NCBI GenBank assembly: GCA_018053185.1
Contig: JAGPLX010000002.1
Location: 54,051-118,050 of the forward strand
DNA length: 64,000 bases
DNA from: Syntrophobacteraceae bacterium
GTDB taxonomy: Bacteria; Desulfobacterota; Syntrophobacteria; Syntrophobacterales; Syntrophobacteraceae
Direction: 5' to 3'
The translations under genes and the position numbers were made by a program. Positions 17,378 to 27,800 of this stretch are shown here, piece after piece (position 1 is the first letter of the stretch; the number at the start of each line of letters is the position of its first letter). The notes under the pieces are model-generated. The model was not told the DNA's origin and made no database searches. It saw only the letters and a program-made list of their open reading frames with translations.

Positions 17378-18396
17378 GGACCGACCTCGAAGGGATGTCT
17401 TCCGCGTTCCCCAGGCCACATGGACGCCTCGACAATCTTCTGGATCATCTGGGAATAGGAAAGCCCTGCTTCGGCTGCCGCTGCGGCAAATCCCGCATCC
17501 GGAGAGAGGCATGGATTTGCATTGATCTCGAGGACCCAAGGGTTTCCGCCGGAATCCACCCGGAAGTCCACCCGCGCATACCCCTTCAGGGCGAAGACCT
17601 TCCAGCAGCGTGCGGCCAGGTCCCGAAGACAGGAAATCAGGGGAGCGTCCGAATCCCCAAAGACAAAGCGCCTCCGAGTGTTTTCGTATTCAAAGGACCC
17701 CGTTTCCCACTTGGCCCGATATCCCACAAGTCGTCTCCCATGGGGCGGGTAGTTTTCAAAGCAGATTTCAGCCGCAGGAAGGACTCTCAACTCCGAAGGA
17801 CCAGATAGGAGGGAAAGATTGAACTCCCGCCCGTCCACGTACACTTCGCCGAAACAGGCCCCTTTGAGAACGGATCGGCGGCAAGACATATATCGGCACA
17901 AATCAGACCGGTCTTCGACTTCCACCACCGAGTCCTCCTCGATTCCTACGGAAGCATGTTCCCACACGGACTTGATGATGTACCGACCCGACCTGAACGG
18001 GGACGACCCGCCGTGTTCCGTCTCCGAATGCCAGGGCGGGGTGGGAATCCCGAAAGCTTCCATCCACTCCTTGGCCAACAGTTTATTGGATGTGAGAAAG
18101 ATCGCCTCGGTGGAGGCCCCTGTATAAGGAATCCCCAGATGGTCCAGCAAAGCCGGCGCCAAGTGGATGAGCCTGCCCGATCCGTCCAGGCTTTCCACCA
18201 GGTTGAATACCAGGTCCGGAGCATGGTCGTGCAAACGAACCACGGATTCCCGAAGATCCATGGAAAAGGGGATGCTCAGGGGCTCGTGTCCAAGATCCTC
18301 GAGCGCCCTCGAGACGGCCTCCACTTGAACCAGAACGTCTTCCTCATCCCTGGTGGGGAACTGCCGGAGTTCGTTATACAGGACGGCAACTCGCAT
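17362..18396 (-). CDS. D-Ala-D-Ala ligase-like ATP-grasp enzyme (second of pair)
   Basis: This is a 344-residue ATP-grasp ligase. The ATP-binding Lys sits in RYIIKSVWEHASVGI, and the metal-binding Glu and Asn are in VLEINANPCLSPDAGF, so the active site appears complete. An N-terminal Rossmann-like domain (MRVAVLYNE..) and the LDHLGIPYTGAS motif match the Ddl family. It probably forms an amide or peptide bond using an amino acid made nearby. It lies 12 bases after a distinct paralogue and overlaps the GNAT gene. True Ddl is unlikely: two different copies in a kamA operon, away from cell-wall genes, suggest a specialised product. Confidence 0.8.
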   Translation of the reverse strand: MRVAVLYNELRQFPTRDEEDVLVQVEAVSRALEDLGHEPLSIPFSMDLRESVVRLHDHAPDLVFNLVESLDGSGRLIHLAPALLDHLGIPYTGASTEAIFLTSNKLLAKEWMEAFGIPTPPWHSETEHGGSSPFRSGRYIIKSVWEHASVGIEEDSVVEVEDRSDLCRYMSCRRSVLKGACFGEVYVDGREFNLSLLSGPSELRVLPAAEICFENYPPHGRRLVGYRAKWETGSFEYENTRRRFVFGDSDAPLISCLRDLAARCWKVFALKGYARVDFRVDSGGNPWVLEINANPCLSPDAGFAAAAAEAGLSYSQMIQKIVEASMWPGERGRHPFEVGPCRMG

Positions 18397-18408
18397 GGCG
18401 AATACGGT

Positions 18409-19455
18409 TCAGGAAGGTTCCAAGGCGTCGTTGCATCCGGGCGACGGGCGTCTTTCCTCCACACCGGAAAGACAGGAACCGAAGACACGACTCAGGGTCG
18501 ACCGGACGACACTTTCGATCAGTTGATGAAATGAAATCCCGGCTAGGTTGCAGAGAATGGGAAGGTCCGAGTGTCGGGGATTCAATCCGGCCAGAGGATT
18601 CACCTCCAGGAAATGAGGGTTTCCCGCGGCATCGGATCTCAGGTCCACACGGCCGCCATCCCGGCATCCCAGGGCCCTCCATGCATCCAGGGCCAGCGAT
18701 CGAGCCTTGAGGGCTTCGGGATCTGCGGCCAGCCGATATTCCACCAGGTCTTCACATCTTTCCTTATTGACGAACGAATAGACCTCCTTTTCCGCCCGGC
18801 TGTTGAGGCACACTTCGAGCACACCAACCGCCCGGGCTTCCTTTCCCGTTCCCAGAATCCCCACGGTGAACTCCCGTCCGGGCAGAAACCTTTCCACGAG
18901 CACCGGCTGCCGGTATTCCTCGATCAGCCTTCGTGTCACCGCCCGCAGTTGCTCCGTGGAACAAACCTTGGAGGCAGAGGTCACTCCCTTGCCGGTTCCC
19001 TCCGCCACCGGCTTCACAAACAGGGGATAGGGCAAGGCGATGGAAAGGGCCTCCCTTTCCGATTCGATCACGGCGAACTCGGGAGTGAGAAGCCCCTGAT
19101 CCCGCACCACACGCTTGGCTATTCCCTTGTGAAGGGTCATGGAAAGGACCAACGGATCCGAAAAAGTGTAGGGAATCCGGTACGCGTCCAGGAGGCTCGG
19201 CACGAGGGCTTCACGGCCGTAGCCGTGCAGCCCTTCGGCAATATTGAACACCCAATCCCACCGGTCTCCTTGGGCGAGCCGTTTCACAAGGTTTTTTACA
19301 TGACCGATGCGATCAGGGCGAAAACCCAGGTCCACGAGCACCGTCTCTATGGCATCAATGGTGTCCGGACGGTCGAATTCCGCCGTCTCCGCTTCTCCAT
19401 AGCCCATGGCCAGGTAGTCCCGGCGCAGGTCGTACGTGATGCCGACGAGCTTCAA
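18409..19455 (-). CDS. D-Ala-D-Ala ligase-like ATP-grasp enzyme (first of pair)
   Basis: This is an ATP-grasp ligase of about 348 residues with intact signature positions: Lys in PLFVKPVAEGTGKGV and the metal site in HFLEVNPLAGLNP. It is only a distant relative of the following ATP-grasp gene. I choose a TTG start at 19455: the TTGA overlaps the stop of kamA and AAGGG lies eight bases upstream, so translation is coupled to kamA. The frame would also allow GTG at 19476. The N-terminal part (LVGITYDLRRDY and VFNIAEG) is Ddl-like. Confidence 0.8.
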   Translation of the reverse strand: MKLVGITYDLRRDYLAMGYGEAETAEFDRPDTIDAIETVLVDLGFRPDRIGHVKNLVKRLAQGDRWDWVFNIAEGLHGYGREALVPSLLDAYRIPYTFSDPLVLSMTLHKGIAKRVVRDQGLLTPEFAVIESEREALSIALPYPLFVKPVAEGTGKGVTSASKVCSTEQLRAVTRRLIEEYRQPVLVERFLPGREFTVGILGTGKEARAVGVLEVCLNSRAEKEVYSFVNKERCEDLVEYRLAADPEALKARSLALDAWRALGCRDGGRVDLRSDAAGNPHFLEVNPLAGLNPRHSDLPILCNLAGISFHQLIESVVRSTLSRVFGSCLSGVEERRPSPGCNDALEPS

Positions 19456-20861
19456 GGGTACAACCCTTCCGACCACAGGCAGGGAAAGGATGCGATTGCA
19501 CGTCCGTGGGGAGAAATTCTTACGGGATCGGTCTGTTCAGGATAACGAAAAAGATTTCCCTCGTAGTTGCGAAGGACCAGGAAACCATTCTCGTGTCCCA
19601 CTACATAGTCGGGAAGCAAGGGGATCTTTCCTCCTCCCCCCGGAGCATCGATTACGTAAGAAGGCACCGCGTAGCCGGTCGTGTGTCCTCGAAGCCCCCG
19701 GATGATCTCGAGTCCTCTCGATACCGGCGTGCGGAAGTGGAAAGACCCGGGAATAGGATCGCATTGATACAGGTAATAGGGTCTCACCCTCATTTTGAGG
19801 AGTCCCTGCATCAATCGTTTCATGGTTTCCACCTGGTCATTGACCCCGGCCAGCAGCACCGTCTGGCTTCCCAGTGGAATTCCCGTGTCCGCAAGCCGGT
19901 TGCAGGCATAGGCTACTTCGGGCGTCAACTCATCGGGATGGGTGAAATGGATGCTCATCCATAACGGATGATGATGCCGGAGCATCCTGGTGAGAGACCC
20001 GTTGATCCTCTGGGGAAGAACAACGGGAACCTTGGTTCCGATACGCAGGAATTCCACATGACGGATACGGCGCAAGGAGGAGAGCAACCAATCGAGGCTT
20101 TCGTTGGGAAGAGTCAATGGGTCTCCCCCGGATAAAAGCACATCTCGAATGGTAGGTGTTGCCCGAATATATTCCAGGGCTTTCTCCCATTGCAGAATGG
20201 TCCCCACCTGGTGATCCTTACCACGATCTCCCACCATTCTCGAACGGGTACAGTACCGGCAGTAGGTGGAGCAAAAACCCGTCACCAAGAACAAGACTCG
20301 GTCAGGATAGCGATGAACGATCCCTGGCACGGGAGTGTCCCCCTCCTCATTGAGAGGGTCCTCCGCTTCCGATGGATGGCGTATGCGTTCCCTCCGGTCC
20401 GGCACAACGGTTCGCCGCAGGGGCTGTATCGGGTTCTCCCGTTCCAGGAGGGAAGCATAATAGGGAGTAACGGAAAGCGGCAAACAGTTGTTCCCCTGGA
20501 TGAGAGCGTCCGATTCATCCTGGGAAAGCTTCAACACGTACGACAGAAACCCGGGATCCTGAATCCGGTTTTTCAGTTGCCAGCGCCAATCGTTCCAATC
20601 CGCTACACCGGCCTTGGGGAAGTAGCACCTTCGAAAGGCATCGGATCGAGCACTGATCGGAAATCGGCTTCCGTTGTGCAAGACCTTGACATTGTGATGA
20701 CGGGACTCGATTCGAGGTGAAATGGAATCGGCGGGAAATCCCGTGGAGTTGCCGGAAGTTTGAAAGGACGGGGAAGGCCATATCCGGGAGGGTGTACCCG
20801 GAGGTTCGGTGTCTTCCTGTGGAGGTTCCGTTTCTTGATTGAGGCAGACGTTATCTTCCAT
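19452..20861 (-). CDS. kamA: KamA-family radical SAM aminomutase (lysine 2,3-aminomutase type)
   Basis: This 469-residue protein has the radical SAM cluster motif CSTYCRYC, the motif SGGDPLTL, and a PLP Lys in DAPGGGGK. Both Asp residues expected to bind the distal amine of lysine are present (QCDPIPG and VIDAPGG). Glutamate 2,3-aminomutases replace those positions, so lysine is the likelier substrate and beta-lysine the likelier product. The N terminus carries an extra stretch of about 60 residues rich in Pro, Glu and Ser. ATG 20861 follows GGAGAG. It leads the kamA, ATP-grasp, ATP-grasp, GNAT operon. Confidence 0.88.
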   Translation of the reverse strand: MEDNVCLNQETEPPQEDTEPPGTPSRIWPSPSFQTSGNSTGFPADSISPRIESRHHNVKVLHNGSRFPISARSDAFRRCYFPKAGVADWNDWRWQLKNRIQDPGFLSYVLKLSQDESDALIQGNNCLPLSVTPYYASLLERENPIQPLRRTVVPDRRERIRHPSEAEDPLNEEGDTPVPGIVHRYPDRVLFLVTGFCSTYCRYCTRSRMVGDRGKDHQVGTILQWEKALEYIRATPTIRDVLLSGGDPLTLPNESLDWLLSSLRRIRHVEFLRIGTKVPVVLPQRINGSLTRMLRHHHPLWMSIHFTHPDELTPEVAYACNRLADTGIPLGSQTVLLAGVNDQVETMKRLMQGLLKMRVRPYYLYQCDPIPGSFHFRTPVSRGLEIIRGLRGHTTGYAVPSYVIDAPGGGGKIPLLPDYVVGHENGFLVLRNYEGNLFRYPEQTDPVRISPHGRAIASFPCLWSEGLYP

Positions 20862-20986
20862 CTTCTCTCTCCTGACCTATGCATCGAAATGCACCCATCA
20901 AACCTGAGATAACGGATCTTCCATTAAATGGGGGGAAGGGTGCCGAAATACAGATAGAAACGCAACCCTCCCCCGCCGGGTCCCGA

Positions 20987-21277
20987 TCATTCCTTGATTT
21001 CTTCCACCGACTTCACCTCGATGGTCTCTCCCTTGTCACTATCCGTAATGATTCCGGTTACCTCTACCATCTTTCCCACCATGCCGGACAGGTCTTTCCC
21101 CTTGACCAGGTAATCCCCGTCGTCCGCTTCGACGATGATCCCTCGATCCGTCTTGACGACCATTCCCACAATGGTTTCTTCTTCCACCGCCATGGCCGGT
21201 GTCATCCACAGGGAGGACACCAGGACAAAAACCACGGCACCAAGGATCAACCCTATCGATTTCCTGTCATTTTTCAT
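20987..21277 (-). CDS. Small exported OB-fold-like protein
   Basis: This 96-residue protein has a clear signal peptide (MKNDRK, then about 19 hydrophobic residues ending in PAMA) and a mature part of short beta strands (TIVGMVVKTDRGIIVEADDG; VTGIITDSDKGETIEVKSV) that resembles small periplasmic OB-fold proteins. Function is unknown. I place the start at ATG 21277, with AGGAG upstream; the longer frame to 21541 is not supported. It sits between the GT83 gene and kamA on the same strand, but the gaps (271 and 125 bases) leave operon membership open. Confidence 0.75.
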   Translation of the reverse strand: MKNDRKSIGLILGAVVFVLVSSLWMTPAMAVEEETIVGMVVKTDRGIIVEADDGDYLVKGKDLSGMVGKMVEVTGIITDSDKGETIEVKSVEEIKE

Positions 21278-21547
21278 CCCGCCAAGCTCCTGTTCAGTAA
21301 ATTCAGACCAATCCTCCCGAAGTGCTTCTCCAATCCCGGCACTTGATATCAAATTCATTTGCCAAAGTACAACTTTAACTGCATCACATTCCCAGACTCC
21401 CGGCGCCGGTCCGGATCTTTTTAGATCCCTTTCATGCCGCGGATCTCCAGACCCCTCACGGCTGGGTGGAACGGAGCGAATCGCTCTGTATATCGAGGAG
21501 TTGGAACGAAATCGCCGTCCCGTGCCGGAGGTCGGCACCAAGCTGTA

Positions 21548-23632
21548 CTATTCCGAAGGAACGGAAGGGTTGGACATATCGGCTTTCTTGGGTTTGACGA
21601 CCACCATCCCGTCAAAATGATCGGGGATGCTCTCCGCCACGACATCGGCGTCCAGAGGAGCGGTTTTCTTCATCCGGAGGTATTTCTTCCGATCAAGGAT
21701 GAAGTACAGGGACTTGCCTCGCTCTTGCGCAAGCACCTGGTTCAGGTCTTTACCCGGATAAACATCCGGAAACCACTTCACCTCCCGATCCAGGTAGAAC
21801 ACAAGATCGTGAGGCTCGGTTTCCACCAGCACCACTTCATCCTCTTTTCCGGCTATCGAATTGATTTGCATGGCCATAGGGCGCTGGGTGCGCAAAGGTT
21901 CAAAAAAAGGGGCGATTTTCATATCGTGGGTTACATGGAAGACCATCGCCATGCCGACCATCAAGGAAAAGACCCACTTGAGAGATCGGCGCCTCCGGAA
22001 AATTCCCGCAATCCCTGCGCTCATGAGGAAAGAGAAGATCAGGATCGAGACGCGGTTGTCCGGTTCCCGAAGAAACTTCAGGTAGGTCAAGAGCCCGTTG
22101 ACGTCATCGGAGTTGAGCCTGCTGATAAATTTGGGGCTCTGTGTCAGGGATTGGGCCACCGAATCGAGGCGATCCCCGAAGGCGGTCGACAATGCCACAC
22201 ACCATAATCCGGCCACGGCCACGGCCAGCGCACCCGCCGTCCACATGAGGGCGGATCGAACCCCTTTGCCGGCTTCCTCCTCGTAGAACCTGGACAGCAG
22301 CCAAGCCAGTTGTAGGGAAAGCAATGGAAAGATCGGCAGGAGATAGTCAGCCCGTTTGAAACTCGAGAGACTCAAAAACACAAAGGAGGTCGAAGACCAG
22401 AGGACCAGGAATCGGCGCAGGTCGTACGATCCACGGTCTTTATCTCCCGCCAAGATTTTCCGGGGCAAGGCGAACAACAGCAGAGACCACGGAAGCAGGG
22501 AAGTGAAAAGATGCGGCACATAGAACCAAAGGGGGCGATGTTTCAGGGCTTCATAACCCGCCACCCCCCGGGGAAGAAACCGGACGAGATTGTGGTAGAT
22601 GAAGAAATCCCGGGTGAACTGGCCCTGGGTCTCCCGATGAACCAGGAAAAACCAGGGCGCTGCCACCAGGAGGAGGAGACCGACCCCTATCAGGTGGGGC
22701 GTCCATACAAACCTGGCTGTCGGTTTATGGAGAAAGCTCCACAAAATCAACCCCGAGACGGGAACGAGCAGAAACCAACCTTCCCGCCCCAGACAAAGCA
22801 TTGCAAGGACCATGGCTCCCATCATCCAGGATAGTCCTATCGACAGGATTTCCTCCCATTTCTTTCGGAGGAGAAGAAACGGCCCGATTCCGCAAAAGAC
22901 CAGAACGATTCCCACGGGGCCTTTTGCCAGAACACTCAGGCCCATGAAAACATAAGCGATGGAATACAGAATCCAGGAACGGACAGTGTGGTTCGAACGG
23001 CAAGCAGAATACAGGGCAAAACCGGAAGAGACCACCAACAGGGCCAGGACCATGTCGATACGCCCTACCCTGGCAAGCCAGCGGTAGTGGATGGATGTCA
23101 TCAAAATGAGGGAAGCCATTACTCCGACATCCAGTGAGAATCCTAGAGTCCCCACCCAGAAAACGAGGGCCACAAGGAGGACGGCGCTCACAGTACTGGG
23201 GAGGCGAATAGATAGGGAATTCACCTCCCCGACTATTTTGGAGAAGAGGCTGACGGCCCAGTAATAGAGAGGCGGTTTCTCGTTGTTGTAACTGCGCCCG
23301 GTTTCGAAGCGTTCCACCGTGTAATCCCCGCTTCGCACCATGGCACGGGCAATCCGCCCTGCAATGGCCTCATGGGAAGACCAGATTCCGCGATCTCCCA
23401 CACTCCAACCTAAAAGAAAAACAGACAGGAGAAATACTCCTGCAAAAGCAAGGGCCCGGATCCTGCGGCAAAGCCCCGCATCCCCAAACCCGGCAAAAGC
23501 CGGGGCATGGACAAGGGAGTCCCGCGATGGAAAGGAGCATGGTCCGGCTGGAAATTCCTTCATAGGGGTCATTGAGTCACGCTGTAAAACATTCGAGAGG
23601 TCAGGGTCCGTCGTAGCCGTTTTCGATAGCAT
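21548..23632 (-). CDS. GT83/ArnT-like membrane glycosyltransferase
   Basis: This is a protein of about 694 residues with a dozen or more hydrophobic segments and the periplasmic first loop pattern of ArnT/PMT enzymes (GDRGIWSSHEAIAGRIARAM, NNEKPPLYYW). Such proteins move a sugar from undecaprenyl phosphate to lipid A or other acceptors at the outer face of the inner membrane. A soluble C-terminal domain (about 540-694) follows the last helix. The start is uncertain: ATG 23632 is used here; TTG 23650 and ATGs near residues 20-24 are alternatives. It is divergent from the LPS operon at 23.8 kb and may serve it. Confidence 0.82.
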   Translation of the reverse strand: MLSKTATTDPDLSNVLQRDSMTPMKEFPAGPCSFPSRDSLVHAPAFAGFGDAGLCRRIRALAFAGVFLLSVFLLGWSVGDRGIWSSHEAIAGRIARAMVRSGDYTVERFETGRSYNNEKPPLYYWAVSLFSKIVGEVNSLSIRLPSTVSAVLLVALVFWVGTLGFSLDVGVMASLILMTSIHYRWLARVGRIDMVLALLVVSSGFALYSACRSNHTVRSWILYSIAYVFMGLSVLAKGPVGIVLVFCGIGPFLLLRKKWEEILSIGLSWMMGAMVLAMLCLGREGWFLLVPVSGLILWSFLHKPTARFVWTPHLIGVGLLLLVAAPWFFLVHRETQGQFTRDFFIYHNLVRFLPRGVAGYEALKHRPLWFYVPHLFTSLLPWSLLLFALPRKILAGDKDRGSYDLRRFLVLWSSTSFVFLSLSSFKRADYLLPIFPLLSLQLAWLLSRFYEEEAGKGVRSALMWTAGALAVAVAGLWCVALSTAFGDRLDSVAQSLTQSPKFISRLNSDDVNGLLTYLKFLREPDNRVSILIFSFLMSAGIAGIFRRRRSLKWVFSLMVGMAMVFHVTHDMKIAPFFEPLRTQRPMAMQINSIAGKEDEVVLVETEPHDLVFYLDREVKWFPDVYPGKDLNQVLAQERGKSLYFILDRKKYLRMKKTAPLDADVVAESIPDHFDGMVVVKPKKADMSNPSVPSE

Positions 23633-23797
23633 GAATCCGCGGAAAACCAAAGGGGAAAAGAGTATTTGGGAGTTTACTTCCTCGGGAGTCTATGGCATAT
23701 GAGGGGGTGCCGAAGAGGGTGGTGGGCAAGAAAGGAAAGCCGGAAGAGGCCGACTCACTCTCTCCTTCAATATCTAAAACCCCGGTAAGATCGATTC

Positions 23798-24814
23798 ATG
23801 AGGGTTCTTTTCCTTGTTCCTCGCCTGGACAAGGCGAGCACACGCCACCGTGTCCTTCAATACCTGCCGTATCTACAGGAACGAGGGATTTCCTGCGGCG
23901 TCAGGACTCTCCCCAAAGACCGATGGTGGGATGGAACCCTGTTTCAGGAAGCCCGATCCTCCGACGTGGTCTTTTTACAGAAGCGGATTCTCTCCCCTCT
24001 TCTCCTTTTCGCCCTGCGGAGGTCCTCTCCAAGACTGGTCTACGACCTGGACGACGCAGTGATGTTTCGGGACCAGGCGAGCACCGAACGGCACCGATCC
24101 CTTCGATGGTGGAAATTCGTACTCACCGCGAAGCTCGCCGACCTGGTCATTGCGGGAAACCGGTACCTGAGAGACCAGGTCTTCCCGCACAACCCCAACG
24201 TTCAGCTGCTCCCCACTCCTTTGAACATGGCCCGTTATGTCCCCCGGCTTCCTCTCGAGCCCGGACGGAAGGTCAGGATCCTGGGTTGGATCGGAAGTCG
24301 ACCGACCCTTCGCCACCTGGACACCTTGGCCCCGGTTCTGGAAAAAGTGGGCAGGCGTCGTGCGGACCTGCGTCTCAAGGTTGTGGCCGATGCCTTTCCG
24401 GACATCGAGTGTCCACCCCTGATCCCAAAACGCTGGGATTCGAACGAGGAGATCTCGGATCTTCACTCTTTCGACATCGGGCTCATGCCTTTGAAGGACG
24501 ATGTCTGGGCCAAAGGAAAGTGCGGATTCAAGCTCCTCCAGTACATGGCCGTCGGTCTTCCGGCCGTTTGTTCCCCTGTGGGCATGAACCGGGAAATCGT
24601 GGAGCACGGGTGGAATGGTTTGTGGGCCGAGTCGCCCGAAGAGTGGATTGCAGCCATCGAGGAGCTTTTGGGCGATTCCCGCAGGCGAGAATCCCTTGGA
24701 CATCATGCCAGGGAAAGAGTAATCGAGAAGTATTCCCTTTCGGTGAATGCTCCCTTCTTTGCCCGCATCCTGGAGGAAGCCATGGAACGTCAACCTGCTC
24801 GGCTGCTCGGATGA
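23798..24814 (+). CDS. Glycosyltransferase family 1/4-like
   Basis: This is a 338-residue GT-B type transferase. The N-terminal domain begins MRVLFLVPRLDKAS. The C-terminal nucleotide-sugar domain has ILGWIGSRPTLRHL, FDIGLMPLKDD and KLLQYMAVGLPAVCSPVGMN, matching group 1 transferases. It heads an operon: the next gene starts three bases after its stop. The donor and acceptor are unknown, but the company of LPS-core enzymes suggests cell-surface glycan assembly. No strong ribosome site is visible. Confidence 0.85.
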   Translation: MRVLFLVPRLDKASTRHRVLQYLPYLQERGISCGVRTLPKDRWWDGTLFQEARSSDVVFLQKRILSPLLLFALRRSSPRLVYDLDDAVMFRDQASTERHRSLRWWKFVLTAKLADLVIAGNRYLRDQVFPHNPNVQLLPTPLNMARYVPRLPLEPGRKVRILGWIGSRPTLRHLDTLAPVLEKVGRRRADLRLKVVADAFPDIECPPLIPKRWDSNEEISDLHSFDIGLMPLKDDVWAKGKCGFKLLQYMAVGLPAVCSPVGMNREIVEHGWNGLWAESPEEWIAAIEELLGDSRRRESLGHHARERVIEKYSLSVNAPFFARILEEAMERQPARLLG

Positions 24815-24817
24815 TCC

Positions 24818-27800
24818 ATGAAAATCGGCCTTGTGATCAAGCAGGTTTCCCTGTCTGTGGGAGGCGCCGAGCGATTCGCCCTGAATCTTGCCGGAACCCT
24901 GGCCCGGAACGGCCACGAAGTCCACATCTTCGCAGCCTCCTGGGACCACAAAATTCCAGGTGTTCGCTATCATCGGGTCCAGGCACGGCGGAAACCCGGC
25001 TGGCTCAATATTCTCCTTTTCCACCGTAACTGCCAAAAGATCCTTGATCGGGTGCCTCTTGACATCGTCTACGGACTCACCCAGACCTACCCCCAGGATA
25101 TCTTCCGTATGGGAGGCGGTATCTACCGGCAATGGCTTCGAGTGCGGTACCCCAATACCTTCATCCGATGGCTTCATTATCTCATCCGGCCTGCTCTTCC
25201 GGTCAATTTACTCATGGAACGCAATATCTTTCAGGTGGGAAATTTTCATCGGATTGTGGCCAATTCGGAGAAGTGCAAAAAAGAGGTCGTTCGCTTTTAC
25301 CATGTTCAGCCTGAACAGGTGGACGTCGTGTACAACGGGGTCGACCACTCCGTGTTTCATCCGGGTGTGCGGCAAAGGTACCGGACCGACACTCGGTCCG
25401 AACTGGGCGTCGACGAAAACCGGAAACTTCTGCTGTATGCCGCCGCCTCGAACTGGAAGCGCAAGGGCCTGGATACCCTGCTGAAGGCTCTGATCCCTTT
25501 CGAGGACTTTCTCTTGGTCGTGGTGGGCAAGGACAAGGAACAGCGGTATCGAAGGAAGGCCCAGCGATGGGGAATCGAGGAGAAGGTCCGCTTCCTGGGA
25601 TTTCGGAAGGACATCGAGTCTTACTATGCTGCGGCGGATTTCCTGGTTCTTCCCACCCTCTACGATCCCTTTTCCAATGTCTGCCTCGAGGCCATGGCCT
25701 GCGGGCTTCCGGTCATTACCTCGTCCGGCAACGGGGCCGCAGAGATCATCGAAAACGGGGCCAACGGCTTCATTCTCCACGATCCGAGGGATCATCAAGA
25801 GCTCCAAGGGATCCTCGAGTCCATCCTTCACAACGATGGATGGAGGCAGATGAGTGCGGCCGCACACAAGACTTCCCTTGCTTTCTCCCTCGAGGAGAAT
25901 GCGTCGAAAATGTTGGCGACCTGCGAGCGGGTCCTACGGGAGAAGACCGGGCCGAAGGCTCTTTCCCTCAAGGGAATTCGGTGGCACTACCTTTCTCCCG
26001 CATTTGCCCCCCGGCTCGAGCGGTGGCTGGAGTCACCCATCGAGGTCGAACTCATCAAACCCTCCTTAAGGAGGCGAACTCTGCGCCATGGCGACGGGAT
26101 CATTCTCAAGGAAAGCTTTTACTCGGGCCTGAGGGCGATCATGCGCACCCTTGCAGGTGCCAAGGGTTGTCGTGAGGGCAGAGTCCTTCTGGAGCTGGCT
26201 CACCGGGGAGTGCTGGTTCCTGAGGTCCTGGCTTTTGGGACCCAAACACGTTTCGGAATCCTCCGACGCGATATTCTGCTGACCGGGGAAGTGAGGGACG
26301 CCCAGGACCTCAGGAGCTTTGTGAAGACGGAGTATCCCGGGCTTTCTTTCCGCATCAAACGAGATCTCATTGAGGAATTTGCACGGTTCATCCGGAAGCT
26401 TCACGACAAGGGAGTAGAACACCGGGACCTCCACATTGGTAATATCCTCCTTCGAGTTGCTTCCTCGGAAGAACCGTTCATTCTTTTGGACGCAGAGCGC
26501 ATCCGGCTGAGCACACGATTCCCGAACGAGGCGATCCATGAACCGCCCCACAGGGAAGGACCTGGTTTCGGGCAAACCTTCCTGCGCCAGGCCTCGACAA
26601 AGATGGTGAGCCGTTTCAGATGCATCCTGGAAACTTTGTTGCGCAGAGCCGTGCCGGGGGAGCGAGGGCTTTCGTCCCAGGTACGCCTTCGAAACCTGGG
26701 CTTGCTCTTTCTGAACTTCTGGAGCTTGAGCAGCCGGGGAGAGCGCATGCGGTTTGCCCGATCCTACGGATTCGACCTCAAGAATCCCGAAACCCGTGCC
26801 TTTCTAGATCGGCTGGAGCAGGTCACCCTCGAGATCGCCGGGAAGGTCTGGGAGGGAAAAACAAGACGCTGCCTCTTCTCCAATTCCCGTTTTCAGTGCT
26901 ACAGAACCCCCCCCTTCAAGGTATTTCGTGTGAATCGACCTGGAGCTGAATCGCTATCAAAAGCCTTGGTTTCAGATCCGGACCGGTTTTTCGAGAAAGG
27001 GTCGGTCCTCAAGAAGGGTCGGACTACCAGAACATCCCGCGTGGAATTCGCGGATGGGGTCTATTTTCTGAAACGATACAACTGCAAAGGTTGGTTCTAC
27101 AGCCTTCGCAACGCCTTCCGACGTTCGAGGGCCGTTCGTGCCTGGCATGCCGCCTGGGAACTTCGAGAACGAGGCGTCCCCGTACCCGAACCGATCCTTT
27201 GCCTCGAAGAACGCAGATTTCGTCTTCTAAAGCGTTCCTACCTCCTCTCGGAATTCGCGGAGGATGCTCGGACTCTGGCCTCCGTATGGCCTGAATTGAA
27301 CTCCCAAGCCCGCTGGAAGCTCTTGTCCCGACTCGCCATCGTTTTGGGTCGCATGCACCGGGCGGGAGCCATTCATGGAGACCTGAAATGGAGTAATATC
27401 CTGGTCTCGCAAGGCCCTCGTGAAGGGGCACTTGTGCTGTGTGATACGGACGCAAGCCGAATCCCCCCCTCCCGAGACCAACAACAGTGTCGCAAAGACC
27501 TGGATCGTTTTCTCCGGGATTTGAAGGACCGGGGAGCTTCCCACGAAGAGCGGGATTTCTTCGAGAAGACCTGGGCCGGGTGGTCGGGAATTCCCTACCA
27601 AGTTGAAACGGCACGCGAGCCAAGGACCATTCTGGTGCGCTGCCCTAACTGGGTCGGAGACGTGGTGATGGCCACTCCCACCTTCGAGTGTCTCCGAAGG
27701 AATTTCCCCGACGCACGAATCCTGGCCCTGGTCCGCCGATACGCCCGGGGCGTCCTCGAAGACGCTCCCTGGTTCGACCAAATCCTTGACTGCGATGATC

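Noticed and set aside
23692..25029. 445-codon plus-strand frame across the glycosyltransferase
   Set aside because: It is another frame of the GT gene at 23798 and reads as Arg, Pro and Ser-rich noise.
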